NCBI RefSeq assembly: GCF_003347205.1
Contig: NZ_QQBJ01000003.1
Span: 1-64,000 of the forward strand
Length of the DNA stretch: 64,000 nt
Direction of reading: 5' to 3'
Source of the DNA: Mycolicibacterium moriokaense
Lineage (GTDB): Bacteria > Actinomycetota > Actinomycetes > Mycobacteriales > Mycobacteriaceae
The notes below the pieces were generated by a model that was given only the letters and a program-made list of their open reading frames with translations, had not been told where the DNA came from and did not search any database. The position numbers and the translations under genes were made by a program. Below, in pieces: positions 20,700 to 30,055 of this stretch (its first letter is position 1; every line of letters begins with the position of its first letter).

Positions 20700-23075
20700 G
20701 TGGGGTCCTCATCGCTGCGATCGACCGTCGCCCGCAGGACCCTCTCGGCGATCACGCTCATTGTGCTCGGCTACCTTGCCGCGCTGGCCCTCGCCCCTAG
20801 TCTGCGCACCGGACTCCCGCCGGCGCTGCGGTGGTTCGGGCAGCCCGGATCATGGGCATCGATCGCCATCGTCACCACGCTCATGGTTCTTCTCGGCGTA
20901 TTGATCTTTCACGCGCACGGCATCCGGCACACGGGCGCACCGCTGGCCGTCGTGGTTGGCCTGGCACTGATCAGCCTGACGTTGGCGCTGGCTGCGTACT
21001 GGGACTGCCACGACGAATCCCACCCGCGGTTCTTCACGCCGCTGATCTGGACGGCCGGCGTGGTCAAAGGCGGAACCGGGGATCAGTCGCTTGACGGCGG
21101 CACCTGCCCATCGCCGACCCCGGTGGCGCTCGAAATCGCCCGGCTCAGTGCCCTGTTCGCGGTCTTCCTCAGCGTCGTCGGTGTGGCGCTGGCGCTGTTC
21201 CAGTCGCGGCTGGACCGGCTGCGGGTCTTCTTCGCCCACTCGGTCACCGTGCTGGTCGGAATCGATGACGACTCGCAGCCGATGGTCGGCGCGGTCGCCG
21301 CGACCATGGGCCCGCGCGACACCCTGGTGGTGGTCACCTCTCTGCCGGACCGGCAATGCGTCAGCGCCGCCCGTCAGCGTGGCGCCTGCATCATCACCGT
21401 GGATTTCAGTCGACCGGATTCACTGACCTCCCTTCCCTTCTGGCGCAAACTCGACCGGCTTTACCTGCTGTCGATGGACCCGTCGAACAACCTGCAGCGT
21501 CTGCAGTCGATCACCGACCGGCTGGCCGAGGTCGGTCAGCATCAGCGCATCCCGCTGATCGTCCGCATCGACGACCCGTGGCAGGCCACCGCGTGGCGAG
21601 CCCAGCACTTCGGCGGCGGCCAAACGCGTTGGGCGGCCGACACTGTGGGTAAGTACGAGGTGACCGCGCGCCGGCTGCTGGGCCGCATCATCGCCGATCC
21701 CCGCATCGAACGCATCCTGATCTGCGGCACGTCGCCGCTGACGCTGGCCCTCTGCGCGGACATGTCACAACGCCAGTTGGAGCAGGACTACTACAGCGCT
21801 CCGGGCAGTACGGCCCTGCCGAAACTGACGCTGGTCGCCGAGAACGCCGAAGAGTATCGCCACGACCACGAATATCTGCGCGCACAACTCGGCCTGCCGC
21901 CGCAGCGCCCCTCCGTGGACGCCGTCAACGAAGACCCGACCGTGCCGCACCTGCTGTCGATGATCACCGGCGACGGCGCCGATACGACGGCGGTGATCCT
22001 GGTCGACGCCCCCGCCGGCGAGGTCAGCAAGGGAACACGGCTCGCCGCGCGCCTGCCCGCCACCCCGATCTGGGCGTGGGACCCGAATGCGGGTGCGGCA
22101 GAACACCGGATCTCGTTGGTCGGCCAGTTCCGCACCTATCGGCTGAGCATGGATCTGCCCGGCGGCCAGGCGCAGGACGCCTGGGAGCGGGCGGCCATGC
22201 TGATCCACGAGCGCTACGCCGCGGCCGCAGGCGAGCGCACCCCCGCCTCGGTCCCCTGGGCTGAACTCGACGAGTTCTACCGCGGCTCGAACCGCAGGCA
22301 GGTCCAGAACGCCTTGTGGATGGTCGAGAAGATCGGCAACCACACCTGGAATACCTTTGGCACCCAATCCGATTCGCTGTCGATCGCCGACCTGGCGAAA
22401 GCAGAGCCGCTGGAACAGTTGCGGCTCATGGGATTCGACCGCAACACCGCCGTGGCCATGGCCAGGGCCGAGCACGAGGACTGGTGCCGCTACTACGTCG
22501 ACGCGGGCTGGAAGTACGGAACACCGCGCGACGATTCCCGCAAGGTCCACGACAAACTGGTTGCCTGGCCCGACATCGAAGCCGACCCCCAACTGCTCGA
22601 CAAGGCGCTGAGCAGCCTCGCGGGCACGCTGTCGAAGCTGCGCGAACTCGGCTACCGGTCGCGGCCCGTCGAGGAACCCGGCACGTCTGCCACCAACGGC
22701 TGGCGGCCGTTTCGCCAGATCGGGACCGTGCTGGCCGAACGCCGATCCGAGGCATGGACCTGGCACACCAACTCGGGGCAGACGATGCAGGCCGATGCAG
22801 GCGACTGGCTGGTCGAGGACGCAGCGAACGGCGACCGCTGGTCGGTACGCGACGACATCTTCCGCGCGCGCTACACCCACGTCGACGGAAAGTCCTGGCG
22901 GCGCCACGGCACGGTGACCGCGCGCCCCGCGCGAGACGGCGAAGTGGTCGACACCCTTGAGGGTCGAGTGACGGCTTCGGCGGGCGACTGGGTGGTGCGC
23001 GGTGAGCACGGCGATCAGTGGCCGGTCCCCGGCGACCAGTTCGCGCAACGCTATGAGGGCCCCGTCTCGGACTAG
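20700..23075 (+). CDS. Membrane protein with tandem TrkA-N-like Rossmann domains, RyR domain and C-terminal GDW repeats
   Basis: A 791-aa multidomain protein. About four membrane helices lie in residues 14-168 (TLSAITLIVLGYLAALALAP; WASIAIVTTLMVLLGVLIF; VVVGLALISLTLALAAYW; LFAVFLSVVGVALALF). Next come two Rossmann-like regions (VLVGIDDDSQPMVGAVAATMG; ILICGTSPLTLALCADMSQ) similar to TrkA-N/Castor-type domains. A RyR domain follows at about residues 600-675 (ARAEHEDWCRYYVDAGWKYG, VHDKLVAWPDI, ELGYRSRPVEE). The last ~100 residues hold two copies of a GDWLV-x-GDRW-x-V-x-D-x-F-x-RY module. RyR domains are thought to sense nucleotides or NAD derivatives in bacterial conflict systems. GTG 20700 fits the first helix better than TTG 20628. 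The TIR-WD40 gene follows in the same direction. Confidence 0.78.
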   Translation: MGSSSLRSTVARRTLSAITLIVLGYLAALALAPSLRTGLPPALRWFGQPGSWASIAIVTTLMVLLGVLIFHAHGIRHTGAPLAVVVGLALISLTLALAAYWDCHDESHPRFFTPLIWTAGVVKGGTGDQSLDGGTCPSPTPVALEIARLSALFAVFLSVVGVALALFQSRLDRLRVFFAHSVTVLVGIDDDSQPMVGAVAATMGPRDTLVVVTSLPDRQCVSAARQRGACIITVDFSRPDSLTSLPFWRKLDRLYLLSMDPSNNLQRLQSITDRLAEVGQHQRIPLIVRIDDPWQATAWRAQHFGGGQTRWAADTVGKYEVTARRLLGRIIADPRIERILICGTSPLTLALCADMSQRQLEQDYYSAPGSTALPKLTLVAENAEEYRHDHEYLRAQLGLPPQRPSVDAVNEDPTVPHLLSMITGDGADTTAVILVDAPAGEVSKGTRLAARLPATPIWAWDPNAGAAEHRISLVGQFRTYRLSMDLPGGQAQDAWERAAMLIHERYAAAAGERTPASVPWAELDEFYRGSNRRQVQNALWMVEKIGNHTWNTFGTQSDSLSIADLAKAEPLEQLRLMGFDRNTAVAMARAEHEDWCRYYVDAGWKYGTPRDDSRKVHDKLVAWPDIEADPQLLDKALSSLAGTLSKLRELGYRSRPVEEPGTSATNGWRPFRQIGTVLAERRSEAWTWHTNSGQTMQADAGDWLVEDAANGDRWSVRDDIFRARYTHVDGKSWRRHGTVTARPARDGEVVDTLEGRVTASAGDWVVRGEHGDQWPVPGDQFAQRYEGPVSD

Positions 23076-23092
23076 CGGCCGACCCACAGCCG

Positions 23093-23220
23093 ATAACCCC
23101 TGCCGATCTCGCCGGCATGATTCTCCGGATTCGCGACATACTGCACCCCGTCGGCCAGCAAACAGGGTTATGGTTGCCGACGTACTTCGAAAGCGGCGCG
23201 GATGTCCCATTTCCGGGACA
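23093..23220 (+). promoter_or_regulatory. Dyad elements upstream of the TIR-WD40 gene
   Basis: Two inverted repeats lie in the 157-bp gap: ATAACCCCTG (23093-23102) with CAGGGTTAT (23163-23171), one-base bulge; and TGTCCC-ATTTCC-GGGACA (23203-23220), perfect, ending 12 bp before the GTG start. The second looks like a repressor site; the first may be a hairpin or terminator for the upstream gene. Confidence 0.45.
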
Positions 23221-23232
23221 CGGAGACGAGTT

Positions 23233-26049
23233 GTGAGGGACATGCGCTACGACGGGTTCATCTCGTATTCGCACGCGGCCGACGGCCGGTTGGCGCCGGC
23301 TCTGCAGAAGGCCCTGCAACGGCTGGCCAAGCCGTGGTACCGGCGCCGGTCGTTGGAGATCTTTCGGGACGAGACCGGGCTGTCGGTGGACCCGCACCTG
23401 TGGGGCGCCATCGTCAAAGCCCTCGACGACGCCGAATGGTTCGTGCTTCTCACCTCACCGCTGGCGGCGCGATCCGAGTGGGTGAACCGCGAGATCGAAC
23501 ACTGGAAGGCCAACCGACCCGTCGACAGGATCCTGCCTGTCGTCACCGACGGGCGCTGGGAGTGGGACGAGCAGACCGCAGACTTCACGGCCGAGTCCGA
23601 CGCCGTGCCCCCTGCGTTGCGCGGCGTATTCACCGACGAACCACGCCATCTGGACCTGCGCTGGGCACATGACGAAGAGCAACTCGACCTGCGCGACAGC
23701 CGGTTCCGCAACGCGGTCGCCGAGGTCGCCGCGCCGTTGCACGGCCGCACCAAGGACGAGATCGAGGGCGAGGACGTCCGCCAGCACCGGCGCACGGTGC
23801 GCATCGCGTGGTCGGCCGCGGCCACTCTGGCTGTCCTGACCGTGGCCGCCGTGGTTGCGGGCGGCATTGCCGTCGTCAACGCCAACCGCGCCGAACAACG
23901 CCGCGTGCAAGCCGAAGCCCAACGCCTGGCCGCTCAGAGTCAGACCCTGCTCGAGCGCCCGGACCTCGCCTTCCTGCTGGCCGCACAGGGCTACCGCCTC
24001 GACCCGAACGTAGGGACCCAGAGCGCGCTGCTGACCGCGGTGGCGAACACGCCCGAGATGAAGGAGCGAATCCCCACCGGCGTGCCGGTGGCCGCGGTGG
24101 CGACATCCGACGCCGCCGATCGGGTGTGGATCGGGACCACCGACGGCGACATCGTCGTCAACCGCTTCTCCGACGGACAGCAGGTCGGGCGGGTGCAGGG
24201 AGTCTTCAACCGCGAGATCGTCGCGATGGCCCTGGCCGACGACCGGTCCGTGGTCGCCACCGACGGCACCGTCGTGAACACCGTCGACGACGCCGCCGAC
24301 GTCACCACGGTGCGCACACCGGATCACGCGGTCTTCAGCCTCGCCGTCGACACCGCGACGGGCCGGATCGCCGCAGGCACGATCGACGGCATGGTGCTGG
24401 TCTGGGAGCGCGAGGAAACCCAACCGACGGCGAGATTCGCGGGAATGCCCCTCGGAGGCGACCTGACGTCGATCACCGCACTGGCCTGGTCACCGGACGG
24501 GGCACTGATCGTCGCAGGGCAGGACGGTGGTCTCCGCCGGTACAACGTCGACGCGCCCGACAAACCCGTGTGGGAGCAGAACGAGATCGGCAACCCGGAC
24601 GAATGGACCTCGGCGTTGACCGTGGTGGACGACGGCACCGTCGTCGCCGGCGGCACCGACGGGTCGGTCTCGTTCTGGAATGCGGCCACCGGCGCCATGA
24701 CCGACGCCGGCCGAAGCGAGGTACATCTCGACACCGTGCGTGGCCTCGTCCCGACAGGCGATCCGCCCGAGGGCGGATCGGTGGCGTCGGTGAGCGACGA
24801 CGGCTACCTGCTGTACTGGAACCATCTGACCGGAAGTGCGCCGCTACCGCCGGTCCGAGTGGACGAGCAGGCGGCGACGTCGGTCGGCTGGGATCCCGCG
24901 AACCCGAACCACGGCGTCACCGGCGGCCAGGCCGGCGGTGCGGTCCTCTTCGACTACGGCGACGACGAGCGACGGCCACTCGCCCACCCCGCCAACGACA
25001 TTCACGACGCATCGACTGTGGCCGTCTCCCCCGCCGCGGACCGGCTTGCCGTGGCGCGCGTTGCCGGCTGGCGGCCCGCGCAAACCCACGACGGCCAGGT
25101 CGAGATCACCAGCGAGTTGATGCTCACCAACCCCGCCAACCCCAATGTCGATGGACCGAAGGCGCCGCTCGACGCGGCGGTCAAACGCCTCGCCTTCACC
25201 ACCGACGGCACCCGGGTGCTCGCGGGCACCGACCACGGGACCGTCGCGGTCTGGGACGGGAACAGCACCGAGGTCACCCTCAACGAGGTGGCCCCGGATC
25301 AACCCGTCAACCGGCTCGCGGTATCTCCTGACGGAAACACGATCGCCACCGGCGGCCTCGACGGCAACGCCCGGACGTTCGACTCGGCGACTGTGCGGCT
25401 CTGGCGACTGGACGGCGACAAGCTCGTCGAGCAGGGCCGGATCGACAACGCGCCGTTCGGCTTCGGCTTGGCGTTCACGCCGGATGGGTCGCGCCTCGTC
25501 ATCGGCGGCGCCAACAAGCTGGCCATCCATTCCTTGGCCGACGGCAAGACCACCACGATCGATCTTCCGAACGAGTCGGTCCGATCGATGGCGGTGACCG
25601 CGGACGGCGCGATGGTCGCGGTCGGCCTGTTCAGCGGGCCGGTGCGGCTGATCGACCTGCGGAGCGGCCAGGCGACCGGCGACGACCTCCGCGTGGCGAG
25701 TCGAGTCAGCGACATGGCTTTCGAGGACACCGGCGACGTACTCGTCACGGTGTCGGAGGACGGCAGCCTGATCATGTGGGACCTGGCCAGCCGTAGCCGG
25801 CTGTCGGACCGGCCGCTGACAACGGTCGACCGCAACGCCGTCGGAACCAAACAGATGGCGACCAGCCTGGCTGTGGCACGCGACATCGCCGTCACGGCGT
25901 CGATCGCCGACGGCCGGGTGGCGACATGGTCGCTCAACCCCGATGACTGGATCGCCGAGGGATGCAGCGTGCACAAGCGCGAACTGTCCGATGCGGAGAA
26001 AGACCGCTTCGGCCTCAGCGGCGCCGCGCCGATCTGCCCGACGGACTGA
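23233..26049 (+). CDS. TIR-domain, membrane-anchored WD40 beta-propeller protein
   Basis: A 938-aa protein. TIR domain in residues 1-~130 (YDGFISYSHAADGRLAPALQ; IFRDETGLSVDP; SPLAARSEWVNREIEHW, with Glu87 at the usual NADase Glu position). One membrane helix follows at about 192-216 (SAAATLAVLTVAAVVAGGIAVV), then a coiled linker (AEQRRVQAEAQRLAAQSQTLL) and about 14 WD40-like blades to the end (GTTDGDIVVNRFSDG, LAWSPDGALIVAGQDGGLRR, VWDGNSTEVTL, LAVSPDGNTIATGGLDG, IMWDLASRSRL). So a cytosolic TIR is tethered to a propeller that is probably outside or at the membrane. GTG 23233 follows GGAG at a good distance; ATG 23242 is an alternative. TIR enzymes cleave NAD or make cyclic ADP-ribose signals. 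Follows the RyR gene, so probably a functional pair. Confidence 0.85.
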   Translation: MRDMRYDGFISYSHAADGRLAPALQKALQRLAKPWYRRRSLEIFRDETGLSVDPHLWGAIVKALDDAEWFVLLTSPLAARSEWVNREIEHWKANRPVDRILPVVTDGRWEWDEQTADFTAESDAVPPALRGVFTDEPRHLDLRWAHDEEQLDLRDSRFRNAVAEVAAPLHGRTKDEIEGEDVRQHRRTVRIAWSAAATLAVLTVAAVVAGGIAVVNANRAEQRRVQAEAQRLAAQSQTLLERPDLAFLLAAQGYRLDPNVGTQSALLTAVANTPEMKERIPTGVPVAAVATSDAADRVWIGTTDGDIVVNRFSDGQQVGRVQGVFNREIVAMALADDRSVVATDGTVVNTVDDAADVTTVRTPDHAVFSLAVDTATGRIAAGTIDGMVLVWEREETQPTARFAGMPLGGDLTSITALAWSPDGALIVAGQDGGLRRYNVDAPDKPVWEQNEIGNPDEWTSALTVVDDGTVVAGGTDGSVSFWNAATGAMTDAGRSEVHLDTVRGLVPTGDPPEGGSVASVSDDGYLLYWNHLTGSAPLPPVRVDEQAATSVGWDPANPNHGVTGGQAGGAVLFDYGDDERRPLAHPANDIHDASTVAVSPAADRLAVARVAGWRPAQTHDGQVEITSELMLTNPANPNVDGPKAPLDAAVKRLAFTTDGTRVLAGTDHGTVAVWDGNSTEVTLNEVAPDQPVNRLAVSPDGNTIATGGLDGNARTFDSATVRLWRLDGDKLVEQGRIDNAPFGFGLAFTPDGSRLVIGGANKLAIHSLADGKTTTIDLPNESVRSMAVTADGAMVAVGLFSGPVRLIDLRSGQATGDDLRVASRVSDMAFEDTGDVLVTVSEDGSLIMWDLASRSRLSDRPLTTVDRNAVGTKQMATSLAVARDIAVTASIADGRVATWSLNPDDWIAEGCSVHKRELSDAEKDRFGLSGAAPICPTD

Positions 26050-26060
26050 GCGGCGAGCGA

Positions 26061-26075
26061 GCCGGACCTTCCGGC
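26061..26075. terminator. Hairpin after the TIR-WD40 gene
   Basis: GCCGG-ACCTT-CCGGC, a 5-bp stem in the 51-bp gap between convergent genes. No U-tract. Confidence 0.3.
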
Positions 26076-26100
26076 CGCAGCGCAGGGCCACGGCAAGTAG

Positions 26101-26565
26101 TCACCGGCTGACGCGGATGTCCGACGATCGCCTGGCGTCACAGCCGCATTCCGCGGTGACGCGCACCCGGACGGGCTTGCCGGTGTTCACGTCGACAAAG
26201 GACAGCGGCGGCTTGCCCTCCTGGAGATGCGTGTCGCCCCACTGGACCAGAGACAGGAACACCGGCAACAGGTCCTCCCCTGCCGGAGTCAGCCGATATT
26301 CGTCCCGTGCCCGCTTTCCCGGTTCCTGATAGGTCGCTCGAGCGACGATTCCAGCCGACTCGAGCTGCTTGATCGCTCGAGAAACCGCGGGCGCCGATGC
26401 CCCGATCCGATCCGAGAAGTCGTCGAAGCGTGTTGTGCCCAGGAACAATTCCCGGATCACCTGATATGCCGTCTTTGTGCCGAGCAGTTCGAGAACTCTC
26501 GACATCGAGCACGATTCGCCGATCGACCACTGCTCGCGGTCCTGCAACGTGTCTTCCAGGTGCAT
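26101..26565 (-). CDS. HxlR-type winged-helix regulator
   Basis: A 154-aa protein with the HxlR layout: SIGESCSMSRVLELLGTKTAYQVIRELFLG, then TRFDDFSDRIGASAPAVSRAIKQLESAGIVARATYQEPGKRARDEYRLTPAGEDLLPVF. HxlR proteins are DNA-binding dimers, often redox- or electrophile-sensing. It ends in ECGCDARR, with two Cys that could be redox-active, and has one more Cys in GESCSM. ATG 26565 follows AGGAGAAGG; ATG 26634 would read across the operator. Divergent from the NmrA-like gene around a large dyad. Confidence 0.88.
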   Translation of the reverse strand: MHLEDTLQDREQWSIGESCSMSRVLELLGTKTAYQVIRELFLGTTRFDDFSDRIGASAPAVSRAIKQLESAGIVARATYQEPGKRARDEYRLTPAGEDLLPVFLSLVQWGDTHLQEGKPPLSFVDVNTGKPVRVRVTAECGCDARRSSDIRVSR

Positions 26566-26579
26566 CTCGGGCCTTCTCC

Positions 26580-26640
26580 TGACTAACGGTTGCATTATCC
26601 AGCATAGCCGACTATATCTGGATAACGTAATCATTAGTCA
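26580..26640. promoter_or_regulatory. 61-bp concentric dyad between hxlR and nmrA-like genes
   Basis: Outer arms TGACTAA (26580-26586) and TTAGTCA (26634-26640), inner arms TTATCCAG (26595-26602) and CTGGATAA (26618-26625), all centred on 26610. Two nested perfect inverted repeats suggest a pair of bound HxlR dimers controlling both divergent genes. The region is AT-rich against its surroundings. Confidence 0.75.
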
Positions 26641-26658
26641 GCTATGGAAGGCCACGCC

Positions 26659-27573
26659 ATGACATCCGACCCGCTCTTTCTCATCACCGGGGCTACCGGG
26701 AACACCGGCGCACCCGCGGTCCGGATCCTGTTGGAAGCCGGCAACCGGGTGCGCGCGCTCGTGCACAAGGTCGACCATCGCTCCGATACGCTGGCCGCAC
26801 TCGGCGCCGAGATAGTGGCGGGCGACCTTCTTGACTTCGACACAGTGAGTTCGGCGATGGTCGATGTCACAGCCGCATATTTCTGCTACCCGATCTCGCC
26901 AGGCGGCCTGCTGCCTGCCACCGTGATGTTCGCCCAAGCCGCCGGCGAGGCCGGCGTGGAGGCCGTGGTGAACATGTCGCAGATCTCGGCAAGGAGGAAC
27001 GCTAAAAGCCATGCTGCGCAACAACATTGGCTCGCCGAACGTATGCTGGACCGATGCGCCTTCATCACCACCCACCTGCGTCCGACGTTCTTTGCGGAGT
27101 GGCTCCGATGGCAGTGGCTCCGCGAGGATGGCGAGGGAGTGCTGCAGCTGCCGTTCGGCAGTGGCCGTCACGCTCCTGTAGCCGGCGCCGACCAATCCGG
27201 CGTGATCGCAGCCATCCTGCAGAATCCCGCTCCGCATGATCGGCAGATCTACCCACTGGTCGGCGCCGAAGAACTGGACCATTACGGCATTGCGGACCAA
27301 ATCGCCCATGCGTTGGGCATCCCCGTCCGTTACGAGCCCGTCAGCATCCCGGCCTTCGCGGCGGCGCTGACCGCCAAGGGACACAGCGACTTCCTGGTCC
27401 AACACCTGAGCAACGTCGCTGAGGACTATCAAAACGGTGTGTTCTCAGGCGAAAACAATCTCATTGAGGTCATCAGCGGGCACAAACCTATGACGGTGGC
27501 CGATTACGTCAACGCCAACCGAGCCGACTTCGACCACGACGGCCAGCGCTCTCTGAGAGGCCAACTCGTCTGA
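26659..27573 (+). CDS. NmrA-like NAD(P)-binding protein
   Basis: A 304-aa atypical short-chain dehydrogenase with the NmrA/HSCARG pattern: ITGATGNTGAPAVRILLEAGNRVRALV, GAEIVAGDLLD, AAYFCYPISPGGLLPA, HLRPTFFAEW. NmrA-like proteins either bind NAD(P) as redox sensors or act as quinone/azo reductases. The ATG at 26659 (MTSDPLFL) has GGAAGG at 6-bp spacing; ATG 26644 would have none. Divergent from an HxlR regulator, which usually controls a reductase in response to quinones or electrophiles, so that role is inferred. Confidence 0.82.
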   Translation: MTSDPLFLITGATGNTGAPAVRILLEAGNRVRALVHKVDHRSDTLAALGAEIVAGDLLDFDTVSSAMVDVTAAYFCYPISPGGLLPATVMFAQAAGEAGVEAVVNMSQISARRNAKSHAAQQHWLAERMLDRCAFITTHLRPTFFAEWLRWQWLREDGEGVLQLPFGSGRHAPVAGADQSGVIAAILQNPAPHDRQIYPLVGAEELDHYGIADQIAHALGIPVRYEPVSIPAFAAALTAKGHSDFLVQHLSNVAEDYQNGVFSGENNLIEVISGHKPMTVADYVNANRADFDHDGQRSLRGQLV

Positions 27574-27583
27574 GTCAAGGCGT

Positions 27584-27888
27584 GTGACGACGGCATACGC
27601 GATCTCCGAAGATCCATCGTCGACGCCGAAGCGGCTCAGCGCTACATGGCCCTGGCCGAAGATTCGATTGCGCGACATGGCGGCCGCTATGCGGCGCGTG
27701 CGGCCGTGTCTGAAGGCGACTAAGACAGCGACCGCCCTGTCATCATCGTCGAGTTCCCGACAATGGAGATGCTCAACGTCTGCTACGACTCCCCCGACTA
27801 CGCCGAGGCGTTGGCGATCAGTAAGTCGGCACTGGATCGCCGGTTGCTGATCGTCCCAGGGCTGGACAGCGTCACAACATACAGCTGA
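27584..27888 (+). pseudogene. DUF1330 family protein, frameshifted and with an in-frame stop
   Basis: The GTG start gives MTTAYAISED; the frame then shifts and continues IVDAEAAQRYMALAEDSIARHGGRYAARAAVSEGD, meets TAA, and resumes in the same frame as DSDRPVIIVEFPTMEMLNVCYDSPDYAEALAISKSALDRRLLIVPGLDS. All family blocks are present in order, so this is a recently dead gene. Its 3' end overlaps the nrdE stop region on the other strand. Confidence 0.85.
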
Positions 27889-30055
27889 CGCAACCCTCCA
27901 CCTCAGTGCCCTCCAGCGCCATCTGGCGTAGCCGGATGTAGTACAGCGTCTTGATTCCCTTGCGCCAGGCATAGATCTGCGCCTTGTTCACGTCGCGCGT
28001 GGTGGCGGTGTCCTTGAAGAACAGGGTCAGCGACAACCCCTGGTCCACGTGCTGGGTGGCCGCGGCGTAGGTGTCGATGACCTTCTCGAAGCCGATGTCG
28101 TAGGCATCCTGGTAGTACTCCAGGTTCTCGTTGGTCATGTACGGCGCCGGGTAATAAACGCGGCCGATCTTGCCTTCCTTGCGGATCTCCACCTTCGACG
28201 CGATCGGGTGGATAGAGCTCGTCGAATGGTTGATGTAGGAGATCGACCCCGTCGGCGGCACGGCCTGCAGGTTCTGGTTGTAGATGCCGTGCTTCTGCAC
28301 CGACTCCTTGAGCCTGGCCCAATCCTCTTGCGTCGGAACGCGAATGTCGGCGTCGGCGAACAGCTGGCGCACCTTGTCGGTCTGCGGCTCCCACACCTGC
28401 TCGGTGTACTTGTCGAAGAACTCACCCGATGCGTACTTCGAGTTCTCGAAGCCCTTGAAGTGGGTGCCTCGCTCGATCGCGATCCGGTTCGACGCCCGAA
28501 TCGCGTGGTAGAGCACCGTGTAGAAGTAGATGTTGGTGAAGTCGACGCCCTCTTCGGATCCGTAGAAGATCCGCTCGCGTGCCAGGTAGCCGTGCAGGTT
28601 CATCTGGCCCAGGCCGATCGCGTGGGAATCGTTGTTGCCCTGCTCGATCGACGGCACCGACCAGATGTGGGTCTGATCGCTCACCGCGGTCAGCGCCCGG
28701 ATCGCCACCTCGATGCTCTGCGCGAAGTCCGGCGAGTCCATCGTCTTGGCGATGTTCATCGAACCCAGGTTGCAGGAGATGTCCTTGCCGACCTTGGCGT
28801 AGGACAGGTCGTCGTTGAACACCGACGGCGTCGACACCTGCAGGATCTCCGAGCACAGGTTGCTGTGGGTGATCTTGCCCTCGATCGGGTTGGCGCGGTT
28901 CACCGTGTCCTCGTACATGATGTACGGGTAGCCGGACTCGAACTGCAACTCCGCCAGCGTCTGGAAGAACTCGCGCGCCTTGATCTTGGTCTTGCGGATC
29001 CGCGCGTCGTCGACCATCTCGTAGTACTTCTCGGTCACCGACATGTCGGCGAACGGGACGCCGTAAACGCGTTCGACGTCGTATGGCGAGAACAGGTACA
29101 TGTCCTCGTTCTTCTTCGCCAACTCGAATGTGATGTCGGGGATCACCACGCCCAGGCTCAGCGTCTTGATCCGGATCTTCTCGTCGGCGTTCTCCCGCTT
29201 GGTGTCCAGGAACCGGTAGATGTCGGGATGGTGCGCGTGGAGGTACACCGCGCCGGCACCTTGGCGCGCCCCCAGTTGGTTGGCGTAGGAGAACGAGTCC
29301 TCGAGCAGCTTCATGATCGGGATCACGCCCGAACTCTGGTTCTCGATGTTCTTGATCGGCGCACCGTGTTCGCGGATGTTGCTCAGCAGCAACGCAACTC
29401 CGCCGCCCCGCTTGGACAGCTGCAGCGCCGAGTTGATGGAGCGCCCGATGGACTCCATGTTGTCTTCGATTCTCAACAAAAAGCACGACACCGGCTCGCC
29501 GCGCTGCTTCTTGCCCGAATTCAAGAACGTCGGGGTGGCCGGCTGGAAGCGGCCGTCGATGATCTCGTCGACGAGTTTCTCGGCCAGCGTCGTGTCGCCG
29601 GCGGCCAGCGTCAGTGACACCATCACCACGCGGTCCTCGAAGCGCTCGAGGTAGCGCTTGCCGTCGAACGTCTTCAGTGTGTAGGAGGTGTAGTACTTGA
29701 ACGCGCCGAGGAACGTCGGGAACCGGAACTTCTTGGCATACGCGCGGTCGAGCAGCGTCTTGACGAAGTTGCGCGAGTACTGGTCGAGCACCTCGCGCTC
29801 GTAATAGTTCTCCTTGATCAGGTAGTCGAGCTTCTCGTCGACGTCGTGGAAGAACACCGTGTTCTGGTTGACGTGCTCGCGGAAGTACTGGTGTGCGGCT
29901 TCGCGATCCTTGTCGAACTGGATCTTGCCGTCCGCGTCGTACAGGTTCAGCATCGCGTTGAGCGCGTGGTAGTCCGTCTCGCCCGCGCCCGACGAATTGT
30001 GAGCGCCCGGCGCAGCGGGGGTTACAGGCTCTGCAGCTGTGACGGTTGGTGGCAC
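27872..30055 (-). CDS. nrdE: Class Ib ribonucleotide reductase large subunit NrdE
   Basis: Catalytic R1 subunit that reduces ribonucleoside diphosphates to deoxyribonucleotides, working with NrdF2 and NrdH. 727 aa, the normal length. Visible: [25 protein letters not shown] with an active-site Cys, [30 protein letters not shown] with the radical Cys, [10 protein letters not shown], and [18 protein letters not shown]. The C-terminal EGCVSCML supplies the CxxC that NrdH re-reduces. The start at 30055 overlaps the nrdI end by 34 bp; both lie in one operon. Orthologue of Rv3051c. Confidence 0.96.
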   Translation of the reverse strand: MPPTVTAAEPVTPAAPGAHNSSGAGETDYHALNAMLNLYDADGKIQFDKDREAAHQYFREHVNQNTVFFHDVDEKLDYLIKENYYEREVLDQYSRNFVKTLLDRAYAKKFRFPTFLGAFKYYTSYTLKTFDGKRYLERFEDRVVMVSLTLAAGDTTLAEKLVDEIIDGRFQPATPTFLNSGKKQRGEPVSCFLLRIEDNMESIGRSINSALQLSKRGGGVALLLSNIREHGAPIKNIENQSSGVIPIMKLLEDSFSYANQLGARQGAGAVYLHAHHPDIYRFLDTKRENADEKIRIKTLSLGVVIPDITFELAKKNEDMYLFSPYDVERVYGVPFADMSVTEKYYEMVDDARIRKTKIKAREFFQTLAELQFESGYPYIMYEDTVNRANPIEGKITHSNLCSEILQVSTPSVFNDDLSYAKVGKDISCNLGSMNIAKTMDSPDFAQSIEVAIRALTAVSDQTHIWSVPSIEQGNNDSHAIGLGQMNLHGYLARERIFYGSEEGVDFTNIYFYTVLYHAIRASNRIAIERGTHFKGFENSKYASGEFFDKYTEQVWEPQTDKVRQLFADADIRVPTQEDWARLKESVQKHGIYNQNLQAVPPTGSISYINHSTSSIHPIASKVEIRKEGKIGRVYYPAPYMTNENLEYYQDAYDIGFEKVIDTYAAATQHVDQGLSLTLFFKDTATTRDVNKAQIYAWRKGIKTLYYIRLRQMALEGTEVEGCVSCML

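Noticed and set aside
28049-29617. 522-codon frame antisense to nrdE
   Set aside because: Shadow of nrdE; no homology pattern and no ribosome site.
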